A stretch of DNA of 64,000 bases from Hyperoplus lanceolatus (GCA_026929865.2 CM049406.2:23749501-23813500); one strand, 5' to 3'; positions 1-32,509 are shown, counted from the stretch's first letter. Notes: generated by a model not told the origin, from the sequence alone. Numbers and translations: made by a program.

Positions 1-850
1 TGCTGGTTCACAAATCACTTTGTCAAAATCAGCAAAAGTCTCCTCACATTATACCTGTCCGTAGCCTACTGTGTGTGCGCTGAAAAAAAAATCTGGCCTT
101 AATATATACATAGCCTAGGCTCTGTAAACTGGTAGGCCTATGTAAACAAAGGGAATGTAAACATTGGGCCTGCTTTTTTTCAGCAGATCAAATTACATTT
201 ACCCTAATTAATTACATTTAATTAAGGTAGGCCTATATGCCTAAGCCATATGAATTTGAATTAACTTAAGTCTACATCTGTTAAACTATTTCCGTTAGCC
301 ACTGGATACTATTTTTCACAAAGAAGACTTCATCAAAAAAAACTTGCATCATTTTCTTATAGTATAGGCCTAACGTAGTCAAAGGTAATGGTATGGTAGG
401 CCTATGTGTGTCAACTGGCCTAAGTCATTACGCTATAGGGGAAATTAAAATGAGAAAATTAAAAACTATATGGGTTTCACTTTTTCTTTATTTGGTCAAT
501 GAATGAGACACTAGTTTATTACTTTGGTCTAATCTACAAAGTCATATTATGTTATTAGATATCCTAGTAAAAGGTTTACTTCTTTACATTAACTCTAAAA
601 CAAGTCTTACTCCTGCCTAATTGTGCTTTTACTTGACCTGAGGGGGGTGATTGCAATGTCTGACACTAGGGTAGAGCACTGATACTTACTCTCATTAATA
701 GAAAACTGAGTAGGCCTACATAAGGCTATAATCACTAATGTATTGCATCAATAATACAGTACATGTGTACTGAATACATCAATTTCATTTATAGACTCAA
801 CTTCTGAAATCAACATACTAGTTTGTACTTACAAGGCAACAGACTGGACA
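1..850. other. intergenic DNA downstream of pfn2
   Basis: No gene is recognised here. The stretch is AT-rich. The only pattern I see is the 8 bp palindrome TAGGCCTA, which recurs about five times between 130 and 715 (see findings). Confidence 0.5.
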
Positions 851-2529
851 TATGGGCTTTACCTCTGGTTGGAATAACTTTTATTTGATCCGTCTGTAAA
901 CAAAATGTCTTGTCAATTCATGGCATTTTATATAGCAGATTTTGTGGCAGAGGGAATTTCCAACTTAAAAAAAAAAAAAAAAAAGAAAAATACTCCCAAC
1001 TTATTTTTCTGTCGTTTAATTCTGTACAATTTCCACAAATTCTGGAGATTAAGAATGCCAAAATATCCCTTAGGAAAGTGCCATTAAAAGTTAACTCTTG
1101 CTGGGGCAGCAGTTAAAAATCCAACTCTTTGTAGCAACAGATCAGATCAATTTCTATGGCACAGTATACAGTTATTCTCAGAAAAGTTTCACAAGACAAC
1201 TTACAAATGTTCTTATTCCAACCAACACCATTTTCAATATGTTAAGTGTACACAGCATCATTTATTTTATTTTAAATATACTTCTAAGTACCTCACTATG
1301 ACAATTTGTGAATACACCTTTGATGACTAAAGCACAAGGCAAATAATTCCAAGGTGTTGGGAGCCCAACAGCTTGGGTTGACAGTCAAAATGCATTCATA
1401 CTGTAGTAAAATGACATTGCCGGTTCATTAGTTAATGGACATGAAGTTAGCGACAAATCAATTAGTGATGTAGTAGTGTTTAAGCATATAGGTAAGCAGT
1501 TAAATGGTTTACAGTCATCTGAAGTTGTCTTAAAGTTTTACAGTCAACAGGTGATGCCAACAATCATTGATCAGAATAAACTGAAGTAATTCTGATTATC
1601 CTCGTATTGACAATTGGTCCAAAGGGGAGGGGAGCAAAATGTATTTCACATAACGTGTGTAGTGATTTACAGAAAGATTTACAAAGAGCAAGATGACAAT
1701 GAACTGTCACGGAGATGGAATGTCCACTGAGACTCTTAAATGTGGTGAAGAATCATGAGAATATTTGAGACCTCAGCAATGCTGACCTTACACTACACTC
1801 AAACAACAGCCCACAACCACATCATTAACTTGTAAGACCACATTCAGGTACAACAGCAAAAGCATTTGATGGAGGCTAGAAGTTGTTGTGTTTTAGGGTG
1901 GAGAAATGGTACACACATACAGGACTTAAGTCAGAGAACATTTGTTATTTCTTTAATGGAGACTTGAAGACGGAGGCAGATTAGAAGATGGTTTTGGCTG
2001 GAATATTTTGCTGGGACAGAGAGGGGACAGGCCTGGGATCAGAATGCGAAAGAGTTTATGCATGCAACTTTTAAATGCCCACATGCTGATGAGAGAGAAA
2101 AAACTGGCATCTTTTAATAATGCTCACAAAGCATAACTATGCAAACTGTCACCACTGTTACATGTGTACTTCCCTTTGGAAAATTAGCCAGTTGCTAGTG
2201 AAAGTTATACAAGGCAAGCCCAAATTAGTGTTACACTTTGCAACCTCTTCTGCACTCATTTGGTTAATAAACATGTCATAAAACATACCATTATTGTAGT
2301 GCCAAAATGATGAGAAGTACAATGTTAAAGTGGGGAAGGTTTATATATAGAGAGAATTACAAAAAAAAGGAGTGTGGGGGGGGGGGGGAGTAGAGAAAAC
2401 AAAAAAGCTGTGTATAAAAGTATACTAGGAGGAAGTAACATTGTATGCCATATAATCCTGGAAGTAGTGTCAACACAATGTAGTGATTGGGAGTGAGCTG
2501 CTTAGTTGATGGATGGGTGGAGAGGTTGC
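851..2529 (-). other. pfn2: probable 3' UTR of pfn2
   Basis: This is non-coding sequence after the distal pfn2 stop codon. On the minus strand AATAAA signals lie at about 1261-1271 and at 880-885, either of which could end the transcript. A poly(A) run at about 966-983 and a poly(G) run near 2377-2388 are low-complexity. The short open frames here do not resemble known proteins. The UTR limit is inferred from signal positions only. Confidence 0.5.
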
Positions 2530-2627
2530 TTAATATCCAGACCTCCTCAGGTACTCAGCCATTGCATGTGCTTTAATGTTAAGATTTCCACCATGGACCG
2601 CCTCCTTACCCATGACTAAAACCAATA
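2530..2627 (-). CDS. pfn2: pfn2 distal alternative last exon (2b-like)
   Basis: The exon follows a minus-strand acceptor (tgctccag) and encodes [20 protein letters not shown], then [12 protein letters not shown] and TAA. It has exactly the same length (98 bp) and entry phase as the proximal exon, so the two are mutually exclusive ends for one protein. The sequence departs from the canonical profilin 2a tail at GNLNIKA and [12 protein letters not shown]. The LRRS ending recalls mammalian profilin 2b. Confidence 0.88.
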
Positions 2628-5600
2628 CTGGAGCACACAAGGAAAAAAAGAGAAATGAACACAATTGAAGAGTCTCCCCCCCCTCACCGACAGAATGAAG
2701 GGGGGGAACAACAGGTGACACAGTATCTTACCACTCTTCAATGCTATTAAAAGGTTCCAAGACAATTTACTGCTCGCAGGAGAAATCTTAACAGCAACAT
2801 TTCTTTTCTCTTCTTTTTGTCCCTCAATTTTTATCTAAGTGAGCTTGAAAACATTAAAACCCTGAATCCCTCAAGTATTTTGCCATCGAGAAAGCCTTCT
2901 TATTCAGTCCGCCTCCATGGACCCCTTCTTTGCCCATTACAAGAACCAAAACTGAAAGAGAAGAGACAGGAAAAAGGGACAGTTAAGAAACATTCTTAGT
3001 GAGAAGTAGTGTCACCAGAAAATGTGTGCTCCAGCGATAAGTACAGTAAATAATTCTGCCAATTGACACAATGTAGCACCCATACTTTTCCTTTCCCACA
3101 ATGAGACACTGGACCTTGGACTGATGACTGCCAAATTATGAGAATCCAGTGTCCAAAAATCAATGAGTTAACAAGTGAGCTATTTTCCATGTTAAATATT
3201 ACCACTGTAGGCCTTTTTTTATTTTTTTCAAAGAAATGCAATGATAAGATGGGGGAAAATCAATGTACTTGATTGATCAGGACATCCTCCGTTGAATTCT
3301 GCTTTTAAAACAGAAAACTAAAGAACGCCAATAAAATCACTAATCTTAAAGCCAATAAAATATTACAAAGAAAAAAATAAGGAGGCTGCAGCACTCAATG
3401 GACAGACTCTTTCCACTCAATACAGACATAACTTTAAAGATACAGGCCAGGGACCTATTGAAATTAACTATCTTTCATACAGGTATGTGTAAAGAATCTT
3501 TCACTGCACCTGTTCAAATAATAATATGGAGCACTTCATTTTGACACAAGTACATTATATAAGGGAGGAAGATGAGAGGTGGAAATCTAACAGAAAAGGG
3601 AGTAGTGTTGGGAAAATGAAAAGATAAAGAGTTTTGATTTGATTGCAATCAGTGTTTCCCACATGCAAATTAGGCAACACACTTTAAGTTTTTCAGTTAT
3701 CCCTAATACAGTCTTATGTGAGAATTGATTAAAAAAAGCTTCCCGTTAACTTGTAAGATAAACTGGTTATCATTATTCATATATATATGGATTTCGGCAC
3801 TAGTTCAGCACTGAACTAAAGTGCCGAAATCCAAAGATGAATAATCTCTGTGATCTTAAATTGCAATTTTAACCATTTTAATCACAACTGTCCATAGATT
3901 TTCATTCTGCACTTATATAACTGACATGATTTACATCAGGTAGCTCTCATACCCATGTGATGTCTTCACAACAGAAAATAATATGGTGTATTAACCTATG
4001 AAAACAGCAAGTTAATAGCTGCGATGAAATGAAAGTGTTTTGAAACTAGATATTTACCTTTTCCAGCTCTTCCCAAAGAGACATTGTATGTAGGTTCTCC
4101 TCCTTGGCTCTTTGTCCTGATGTCCATTGTCCAGTCCCCGTCATCGTGGATGCTGTCTCTCAGGACGGAACACTTCTTTGAGCCTAGAGTCAGACCGCTG
4201 GTGTAAAAGGTCTCCCTATCTTTACCGATGAGGGTATCAATTTCTTGAGCCTGAAAAACACACATAGGTTAAGGGTTAAAAAACGTTCCAGATCCATGAC
4301 TAGCAGAATTCTTACATGTATTTTTTGAATAATCGAGTAGGAAAAAGGCACAATATTAATAAGCACGTGCATAACCTTATGTCCACTAAAGAGGACATGA
4401 ATTCCCCCATAAGATCAAATGGCACTGCTTTTTTTTTAATAAAAGGTATAAACAGGTCACCACTACTGTGGCTACATTATCATTTCAATGTATAGCCTAG
4501 CCTATGTGACCATGACTAACTTGTATACCATTATAAAGTAATTGTTAAGTGCCAAATCAAAGACATCCTTCCACATTTGTTTTCATAAAATTAAATTGAT
4601 TCATATTTTTTTTTAAATCACAAACTGAGATTAGTCAATGAATCAATAAGTCAATTAACTGAAAAGTATTCCAATAGCAAATTCATTGGTACGGTGATTC
4701 ATCAAGCTACAATTCCAATAATTTGCTGGCTTCAGCTTCCCAAACTATTAAAACAAATGCATACAGAATGTTTTTAATGAACATTTGGCTCTGTGAAGTT
4801 GACAGACAATAATTGCCCGATTGTTGACAATCTTTATAGATATTCGTAATTTAAAAATAAAAATAAAAATGAATTGCAAAAAAATATACATATAATAAAT
4901 TGGCGCCCCATTCTTTAATTCTACCATTTATAAAAGCTGCTATCCTGGCTCCAGTTCGGAAATAAAGATTTCAAGAGGATGTTTGTGAAAAGAATTGCCA
5001 AACTTGGCAATCCGTTGACACACCACACGACACCAGTAAGACCATTTCTGGACCTGATCACATCCCTTGCCTGCAGTGAGCAGCGGAAGTCAAGTGACGT
5101 CTGTGCACCGGAATAGCGTCCATTCCTCTCAATGAATAAAAAATAAATAAATAAAAACACATTGTCATTCTAAGCAGATATTATACATTTACAAATATGC
5201 TGCTAGGTATCTCGAGTTGACCACAATGGATATTCTTAGAAGGCTGACCCAGCGGTCCCTCAGGGTCAGCCTTTTTCAACCTCAGGTAGCTGGTAAAGCA
5301 GCAGCTTAACGTTAGCTAATCAAAGCGGCCGTGCACACAAAAGCATGCACGTTTTCCTGATCCAGACTCCTTCTACTCGCTGTTTTTGAGTTAGCGTTTG
5401 GTTAATTTAGCACAGTGTTGACATTCGGAGCGGGGCTTGTCCACGGCGACTAATTGCTTCGTGTCTTTGTGGTACGTGCACGCCATAATGAGTGAGGTAT
5501 TATCTGACCCACACGCGGTCTAATCCCGCAGTCTTTCCTTAGCAGGACATAGCCGAGACAGGCCACCGATGAACGCGCTAGCCTTCTGAGCTAGCGCGGT

Positions 5601-5874
5601 AACGTTAGCTTGCTAGTCATTTAGACCCAGCGAGGTAACGGTTTTAGCGCTGTTCAGTCTGGTGAGCGTCTGTGTGGGTGCTACATAGCAACGCTGACAA
5701 ACGGGACCAGACTTTCGCTCCAGTTACCTCATTTGGACCTCTTACCGTGATATTGTTGAAGGTACCACCGGCATGTGCTGCCCAAACATATTTGGCGTCC
5801 GTATACCCAACAATGGCGCTATCCTGACAGCTGCCATCGGCCATCAGGTTTTCCACGTAGCTTTGCCAAGACAT
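2530..5874 (-). CDS. pfn2: profilin 2 (actin monomer-binding protein)
   Basis: Profilins bind G-actin, poly-proline ligands and phosphoinositides in the cytoplasm and control actin assembly. Three coding exons read on the minus strand: exon 1 at 5746-5874 (ATG at 5872-5874, starting [11 protein letters not shown]), exon 2 at 4058-4250, and a last exon of 98 bp that exists in two versions, 2854-2951 and 2530-2627. Either version gives 139 residues, close to the family's usual 140. GT/AG sites and codon phases fit at each join. Exon 2 carries the conserved [18 protein letters not shown] stretch. The proximal last exon ends in KYLRDSGF like mammalian isoform 2a; the distal one ends in YLRRSGY and is closer to isoform 2b. 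An open frame extends upstream of the ATG only through a TTG codon, so the internal ATG before SWQSYV is preferred because it matches the family start. No disabling change is seen. Confidence 0.95.
2854..2951 (-). CDS. pfn2: pfn2 proximal alternative last exon (2a-like)
   Basis: This exon lies behind the acceptor ctctttcag, encodes [20 protein letters not shown] and then [12 protein letters not shown], and stops at 2854-2856. It is almost identical to the mammalian profilin 2a C-terminus. I see no clear AATAAA between it and the distal exon, so transcripts using it probably share the distal poly(A) site and skip the 2530-2627 exon. Confidence 0.9.
3772..3845. repeat. near-perfect hairpin in pfn2 intron 2
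   Basis: A 74 bp inverted repeat lies between exon 2 and the alternative last exons. The core arms GGATTTCGGCACT and AGTGCCGAAATCC enclose AGTTCAG and CTGAACT with only two bases in the loop. An outer layer, ATTATTCAT and ATGAATAAT, continues the stem after a short unpaired segment. It could be a tiny MITE end-pair or an RNA structure. It is not recognised as a known microRNA. Confidence 0.7.
4251..5745 (-). other. pfn2: pfn2 intron 1
   Basis: Intron of about 1.5 kb. A stretch at about 4900-5150 looks repeat-like but I cannot name it. An 11 bp stem hairpin lies at 5240-5273 (AAGGCTGACCC with GGGTCAGCCTT, 12 base loop). The motif AACGTTAGC appears near 5310 and 5600, as often seen around fish genes. 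Nothing coding is seen. Confidence 0.55.
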
Positions 5875-6200
5875 GTTCAAGAAAATTAATGCTTTATAAA
5901 AATTCCCTACAGTTTTGGGAGGACGGTTGCCAAATTAGACACAGCCAAATCAGATGGAATCCTTCAGACGAATTTAGAGTCTCCAATCTATACCCGCACT
6001 CCGACGTTCACCAACGTCTAGGCTGGGGCAGCAAAGAAAGCCAGGTCAGTGAGGCAGCGGCTGGGTGTAGTCCGTATCAGATCACTCCGCACAATGAGCT
6101 CCCGGCGCTTTTATGGCAGCAGGCGGCGGAATAAAGAGGGACTTATCAGCTCAGCCAAGAGTCAACTGTCTGAGGGAATGCCGGGGTGCACAGAAAGGCG
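5875..6200 (-). promoter_or_regulatory. pfn2: pfn2 5' UTR and promoter region
   Basis: GC-richer sequence immediately upstream of the pfn2 ATG on the minus strand. The exact start site cannot be placed from sequence. The 119-residue plus-strand open frame across 5775-6134 overlaps pfn2 exon 1 and has no recognisable similarity, so it is treated as a shadow. Confidence 0.5.
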
Positions 6201-8270
6201 GACGGAGATTTACTAATCGACTCGTTTAGTCATTAATTATTTTATTCATTGTAGAGATAATTACAAAGACGGTCCCTCACATCATACAGTTCACTTTGTG
6301 TCGCTAAGGTTGTAGCAATTACCGTTAGTGGTGCTGGTGCATAGCCTACAGCTAACAATATGCTGCGAGATGCACGTGGCTGATAGATTCTAAAATCATT
6401 TGATCACTTTAATAAACCAAGCATTTATTTAAGGCTATTTTTGAATGGTAAGACCAGCCTATAGACGCCAGATTTGGAGCATGAATAAAAAAGTAAATAT
6501 TAATAACTCACTCAAATGATATCTATTATATGATATCAGTGTTGTGTTTTTTGGGGGTCCTGGAACACAACAGCTCAATCACCATTAACTAACATGGTAT
6601 TTATTAGGCTAATATATATACGCTCATGACTTTTACCAATTTTATGACACATTTTCACAGTCTGTAGTAGGCTTATCATGATTTGATCTAATGTTTTAGA
6701 AGTCTAGCAATGATCACAAATGAACTGTACCTTAATCCAAATGAACCCAAACATAAGTAACTTAAGTATTTAGCAGAACCTTTGTAGTCTATGTGAATGT
6801 GCATCTGTTGTTACGTTTAAAAACAATCTGTTTTGCTCGTTTAAGGTGAAAGCCCAATTACCCTTTGAGGCACAGGGTTAGCCTACTGGGTGGGTCAGAT
6901 GAAAATTAGAATAATATTACTCACTGTTTATTCAATTGTAGTAGGCCTAGTAGCCAGCAGGTTTGTTGGACCCCAAACCACAAGGAAAGTTGATATTACC
7001 ACACAAAGGTTAAAAAAAATAAAAATGTTGTCCAATGACGTATTCTTAATCATTTTATAATACAGTAGCGTGATGGAGAAGTTTAGTGCTTTGCTCCAGA
7101 GCAGTCAGTCTCTGCCTCTGTTCTTCTCAAACACAGGATCCAACCAGAGGCTTGAATGAGTTGATATTTTTGTATTAGGCTACCCCATCGACATGCAAAT
7201 CTGAAGGAGTTCTCCTATTACTTCAAAGGACTGATTCGGAGGACTGGTTATTTGGTTGTAGTCTATATTATGTCTTCAATTCAGGTCAAATCTAAGTGAT
7301 GAAAACAAATGAGAACATAGAATAATAATATAATCCCATTCCCTTACCAAAGAGATCCTGCCATTAGTGTAGATCAGTCATTGATACTCAGTAGAGTATA
7401 GCCTATATCCAGCCTGGACCTACAGCACACACAGTTCCTCTTTTCTTCTCTGAGTGATTAACTATACTCAACCAGGATCAAACATAAGAAAACGGTTCAT
7501 GAATCAAAACATTATAAAGGTAGAGCTTATGAGTAAAGGTGATGCACATTGTTTGGTTGTTCTGCACCCACAAACATACAGTTCAAATAGCCTACAATTG
7601 AGCTAGTAACATTTCTCATTATGCACAAAGCAGCCTAAAATATGTTTAAAAAAATAAATTGGTGATATATGTATGTTTAATTTTTCAGCTTTATGACCTG
7701 CATTGATTTGAATATTAGAAAATACAGAAGAGGTTTTAAAACAGTAGGAAATGCAAGTCAGATAATGTGATGGTAAAATGCATGTTGTCATTCCTAAGAA
7801 AAATAAAGTATGGTACTTCTTAACCATGGGTCAACAAGATTTCAGCTGTGTCTTTCTTCATATCTATTTTGGAGAACAGTGACCATCAATGGTATAGTTC
7901 ACTGTTTGAATTTGCATTTGCTATTAAAATACTGGTAATAAAGTAGCATAGAAAAATAGCATTAGGGGAAAGTTGAGATATTATGGTTTACCAATAAAAG
8001 GAAACCGAAGCTTGAAGAAAACAAGTAGCCACAGGGGGCAGTGTCCTCTATGTTTTGTGACTCACTGCTGTCCAGCAGTATATTTCTATGGTGCAGAGCT
8101 GTGAAAAAAGATGACTTGAAAACAGGTATTTAAAAAAAAACAGCTCCCCCCTCTAAAAAAAAATTATATTCAAGAAATGAATAAATAAATGAGCAAATAC
8201 AATTTAAAAAATAAAATAGAAGAACTGAAAGGGTATTGTAGTTTATTGATTGAGAAAGTATTTTGCAGAT
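6201..8270. other. intergenic DNA between pfn2 and the Tc1 element
   Basis: About 2 kb of AT-rich sequence. No gene, RNA or repeat family is recognised. The short open frames, such as the one on the minus strand at 7603-7827, look random. Confidence 0.5.

Positions 8271-8271
<1 letters not shown>

Positions 8272-8320
<49 letters not shown>
8272..8320. repeat. (TA)n microsatellite, left flank of Tc1 element
   Basis: About 49 bp of uninterrupted TA repeat directly abuts the left terminal repeat of the Tc1-like element. The matching right-hand run is at 10549-10622, so the element sits inside one TA array. Confidence 0.95.
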
Positions 8321-8326
<6 letters not shown>

Positions 8327-8642
8327 TCAACAAAAATATAAACGCAACACTTTTGTTTTTGCTCCCATTTTTCATGAGATGGACTTAAAGATCTAAAATT
8401 CTTTCCAGATACACAATATTACCATTTCTCTCAAACATTGTTCACAAATCTGTCTAAATGTGTGATAGTGAGCACTTCTGCTTTGCTGAGATAATCCATC
8501 CCACCTCACAGGTGTGCCACATCAAGATGCTGATCTGACATCATGATTAGTGCACAGGTGTGCCTTAGACTATCCACAATAAAAGGCCACTCTGAAATGT
8601 GCGTTTTTTTGCTTTATTGGGGGTCTGGGGACTCAGAACCAG

Positions 8643-10249
8643 TCAGTATCTGGTGTGACCACCATTTGCCTCATGCAGTGCAACACATCGTCTTCGCATA
8701 GAGTTTATCAGATTGTCAATTGTGGCCTGTGGAATGTTGGTCCACTCCTCTTCAATGGGTGTGCGAAGTTGCTGGATATTAGTGGGAAGTGGTGCACGCT
8801 GTCGTATACGCCAGTCAAGCACATCCCAAACATGCTCAATGGGTGACATGTCCGGTGAGTATGCTGGCCATGCAAGAACTGGGACATTTTCAGCTTCCAA
8901 GAATTGTGTACAGATCCTTGCAACATGGGGCCGTGCATTATCTTGCTGAAACGTGAGGTGATGTTCATGGATGTATGGCACAACAATGGGCCTCAGGATC
9001 TCATCACGGTATCTCTGTGCATTCAAAATGCCATCAATAAAATGCACCTGTGTTCTTCGTCCATAACAGATGCCTGCCCATACCATAACCCCACCACCAC
9101 CATGGGCCACTCGATCCACAACATTGACATCAGCAAAGCGCTCACCCACACGACGCCACACACGCTGTCTGTCATCTGCCCTGAACAATGTAAATCAAGA
9201 TTCATCCGTGAAGAGAACACCTCTCCAACGTGCCAGACGCCATCGAATGTGAGCATTTGCCCACTCAAGTCTGTTACGGCGACGAGCTGGAGTCAGGTCA
9301 AGACCCCGATGAGGACGACGAGCATGCAGTTGAGCTTCCCTGAGACGGTTTCTGACAGTTTGTGCAGAAATTGTTTGGTTATGCAAACCAATTGTTTCAG
9401 CAGCTAATAATAATAATAATAATAATACATTTTATTTATAATGTACTTTATATTCAAGAATCTCAAAGTGCTTAAAAAGGGGGAACCTCAAAGAAAGTTT
9501 AGCTAAATGCTCTTTTAAAGAGATGTGTTTTGAGGTTCCGTTTAAAAAGAGCTGTAGTCTGTGGTGGTCAGGGAGGGCGTTCCATAGTCTAGGGGCAGCA
9601 GCAGAAAAGGCCCGATCACCCATGGTGCAGAGCTTTGTATGTCGGGTTTGGAGGGTGTGAGTGGATCCTGAATGGAGTGTACGTGAGGTTGTCGGGGGGG
9701 TGAGGAGTTCCTGAAGGTAAAGGGGGGCGTGTCCGTGAAGGCACTGGTGGGTGAGGAGGGAGACCCTGTACTCAATTCTGAGTGAGACAGGGAGCCAGTG
9801 CAGTGATTTCAGGATGGGGGTGATGTGGTCGTGCTTGCGCACCCTCATCAGGATCCTGGCAGCACTGAATGTACTGGAGCCTCTGGATGCTCTTGCCAGG
9901 GATCCCGATGAGGAGTGCATTGCAGTAGTCCAACCTGGAGGAGACAAAGGCATGGACGAGCTTCTCTGCATCTGCTAGGGTGAGTGTTTGACGGAGCTGT
10001 CTCAGTGGCTGGTCTCAGACGATCTTGGAGGTGAACCTGCTGGATGTGGAGGTCCTGGGCTGGTGTGGTTACACGTGGTCTGCGGTTGTGAAGCCGGTTG
10101 GATGTACTGCCATATTCTCTGAAACGCCTTTGGAGACGGCTTATGGTGGAGAAATGAACATTCAATGCACGAGCAACAGATCTGGTTGACATTCCTGCTG
10201 TCAGCATGCCAATTGCACGCTCCCTCAATGCTTGTGGCATCTGTGGCAT
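8643..10249 (-). pseudogene. Tc1-like transposase, split by a LINE and carrying a nonsense codon
   Basis: The N-terminal part (about 9994-10249, from the ATG of MPQMPQALRERAIGM) shows the paired-like helix-turn-helix, MSTRSVARALNVHFSTISR. It is cut by the LINE after the RPATETA stretch. The catalytic part resumes at about 9407 down to 8643 with ARRRNRLEWANAH, GVLFTDES, FQQDNARPH and YSPDMSPIEHVWDVL, the DD34E layout of the Tc1 family. After GVLFTDES one codon reads TGA where the family usually has arginine, consistent with a CGA to TGA CpG change. Together with the insertion this makes the gene non-functional. Confidence 0.9.
9408..9993 (-). mobile_element. 5'-truncated L2/Rex1-type LINE tail inserted in the Tc1 element
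   Basis: The minus strand encodes the C-terminal end of a CR1/L2-clade reverse transcriptase: DAEKLVHAFVSSRLDYCNAL, then HDHITPILKSLHWLPVSLRI, then MGDRAFSAAAPRLWNALP. One frameshift separates the first part from the rest. The 3' end is a short (TAA)n tail (9408-9426 on plus), as in L2-like LINEs. The break in the transposase frame has AGCT on both sides, a possible short target duplication. The 5' end is truncated, as is usual for LINE copies. Confidence 0.85.
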
Positions 10250-10544
10250 TTTGCTGTGAGACAAAACTGCACATTTCAGGGTGGCCTTTTATTGTGGACA
10301 GTCTAAGGCACACCTGTGCACTAATCATGATGTCAGATCAGCATCTTGATGTGGCACACCTGTGAGGTGGGATGGATTATCTCAGCAAAGCAGAAGTGCT
10401 CACTATCACACATTTAGACAGATTTGTAAACAATGTTTGAGAGAAATGGTAATATTGTATATCTGGAATGAATTTTAGATCTTTAAGTCCATCTCATGAA
10501 AAATGGGAGCAAAAACAAAAGTGTTGCGTTTATATTTTTGTTGA

Positions 10545-10548
<4 letters not shown>

Positions 10549-10622
<74 letters not shown>
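10549..10622. repeat. (TA)n microsatellite, right flank of Tc1 element
   Basis: About 72 bp of TA repeat directly follows the right terminal repeat. It is the continuation of the target array found at 8272-8320. Confidence 0.95.
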
Positions 10623-10626
<4 letters not shown>

Positions 10627-11000
10627 AATTAAGCAACCTCACGAAACAAGAGATATACAATTATGCTATATATTTTTCTGTTGTTATTGTACAACTATTC
10701 CTGTAGGAGTGGGCTGGCAGGTATACACTGCAGAACATAATGTACCTACGGTACCTACTGAGAAAGGGAGAGAGTTGATGCCTTAAAGTGCCCCCTAATA
10801 AAGTCGGATGTTAATCGTTAAAAGGACAAACTTGATAATAGATTAGTCAGAGAAACAACAGAATAGCTCGATTAAATGCATGTTTAAGAGTGATAAATCT
10901 ATACATGGTGGTGTGTAATAACAGTATCAAAGCGTGTTAACAATTGTATCCCGATACCATGTGTCTGCTTGGTAAGTATAATTTTTCCATAGGTCCCCTG
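10623..11000. other. intergenic DNA upstream of tsc22d2
   Basis: No gene or repeat is recognised. The sequence becomes less AT-rich towards tsc22d2. Confidence 0.5.
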
Positions 11001-11789
11001 AAGGCAGCACAGGGGAGGGATTCACAAAGGTCTCGTACGTACGTACTTACACCATGGACAGTGCGCAAGTTGTACCTACCCACGATGCAGCGCGGTTACA
11101 TACAACATAGCCATCTTGTCAAGAGTGAGGGAGGGAGGTAACTGTATGCGCTGTTTAGCTTCTCATTTGTTTTAAAGCGTGAAATTTAACAGCGTTTAAT
11201 TTTTTTCTCGACCGTAAAGTAAGTGGCGCTACCGACGGACTGCATGCTGGCGTAAAGAGTGGATATAAAGGACTGTTTTTATCGGGAAGATGTCTCACAT
11301 ACTTGTTCAGACGTAGGGGGAGTGTGCAGCAGCCAGTTGGCTTGACTTGCTAGCTAGCTCAGTGAGTGGAGGGCTGCGGGCCCTCCTCAGCCTAAAGTAG
11401 CTCCTGCAGCTGGGCAACACACTCTGCGACAACCGCCGTTTGACAACTGCAGAAGCGAGACACTAGCAGGCCGGTCCGGACTGACCTGAAGCTGTGGATC
11501 AATCCTCGCAAGGGCTACTAGTGTCAAGCTGAAGCATTGCTGGACTAGACGAGACGAAGAAGAATAAGTGTGGCGTTGCGTTATGAACTCATGAAACGCA
11601 ACAGGAGACCGAGAGAGGAAGAGGGATGGCGTAGATTCATCTTGATCACAGTTAGCTAAGCTAAGTCAAATAGCTTCAAGTTGTGCTGTTTTGATATGAT
11701 CTAAGCTTTTACTAGCTGCGACCTGCTCGTCCCCTCTCTGACGGAGGATACACATTAGACACAAAGGACTTGGGAATCAGGCTGTCAAT
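11001..11789 (+). promoter_or_regulatory. tsc22d2: tsc22d2 promoter and 5' UTR
   Basis: Sequence just upstream of the tsc22d2 ATG, with raised GC content from about 11320. A TATA-like GGATATAAAGG lies at about 11261-11271, and the palindromic run CGTACGTACGTAC lies near 11033. The start site is not defined by sequence alone. Upstream ATGs, for example at 11583, exist before the main frame, so some leaky scanning is possible. Confidence 0.55.

Positions 11790-32509
<20,720 letters not shown>

Larger units (their letters stand above)
8324..10547 (-). mobile_element. Tc1/mariner-like DNA transposon with ~280 bp TIRs, interrupted by a LINE
   Basis: Inverted repeats of about 280 bp, starting CACTCAACAAAAATATAAAC, run inward from 8324 to about 8604 and from 10547 back to about 10265. 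Tc1 elements integrate at TA, and this copy lies within a TA microsatellite on both sides. The inside encodes a Tc1-type transposase on the minus strand. Without the inserted LINE the element would be about 1.64 kb, normal for fish Tc1 elements. The arms differ at few positions, for example ACACAATATTACC versus TATACAATATTACC, so the copy is fairly young but not brand new. Confidence 0.93.

Noticed and set aside
5240-5273. MicroRNA precursor in pfn2 intron 1
   Set aside because: The stem is only 11 bp, too short for a normal precursor.
5775-6134. 119-residue plus-strand frame at the pfn2 start
   Set aside because: Lies antisense to pfn2 exon 1 and its 5' UTR; no recognisable protein content.
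8130-8375. Open frame with a long IYIYIY stretch (and its mirror at 10496-10786)
   Set aside because: Pure translation of the TA microsatellite and Tc1 terminal repeat; no protein.
9432-9971. 179-residue frame as a host gene
   Set aside because: Its core is the C-terminal tail of an L2-type LINE reverse transcriptase with a (TAA)n end.
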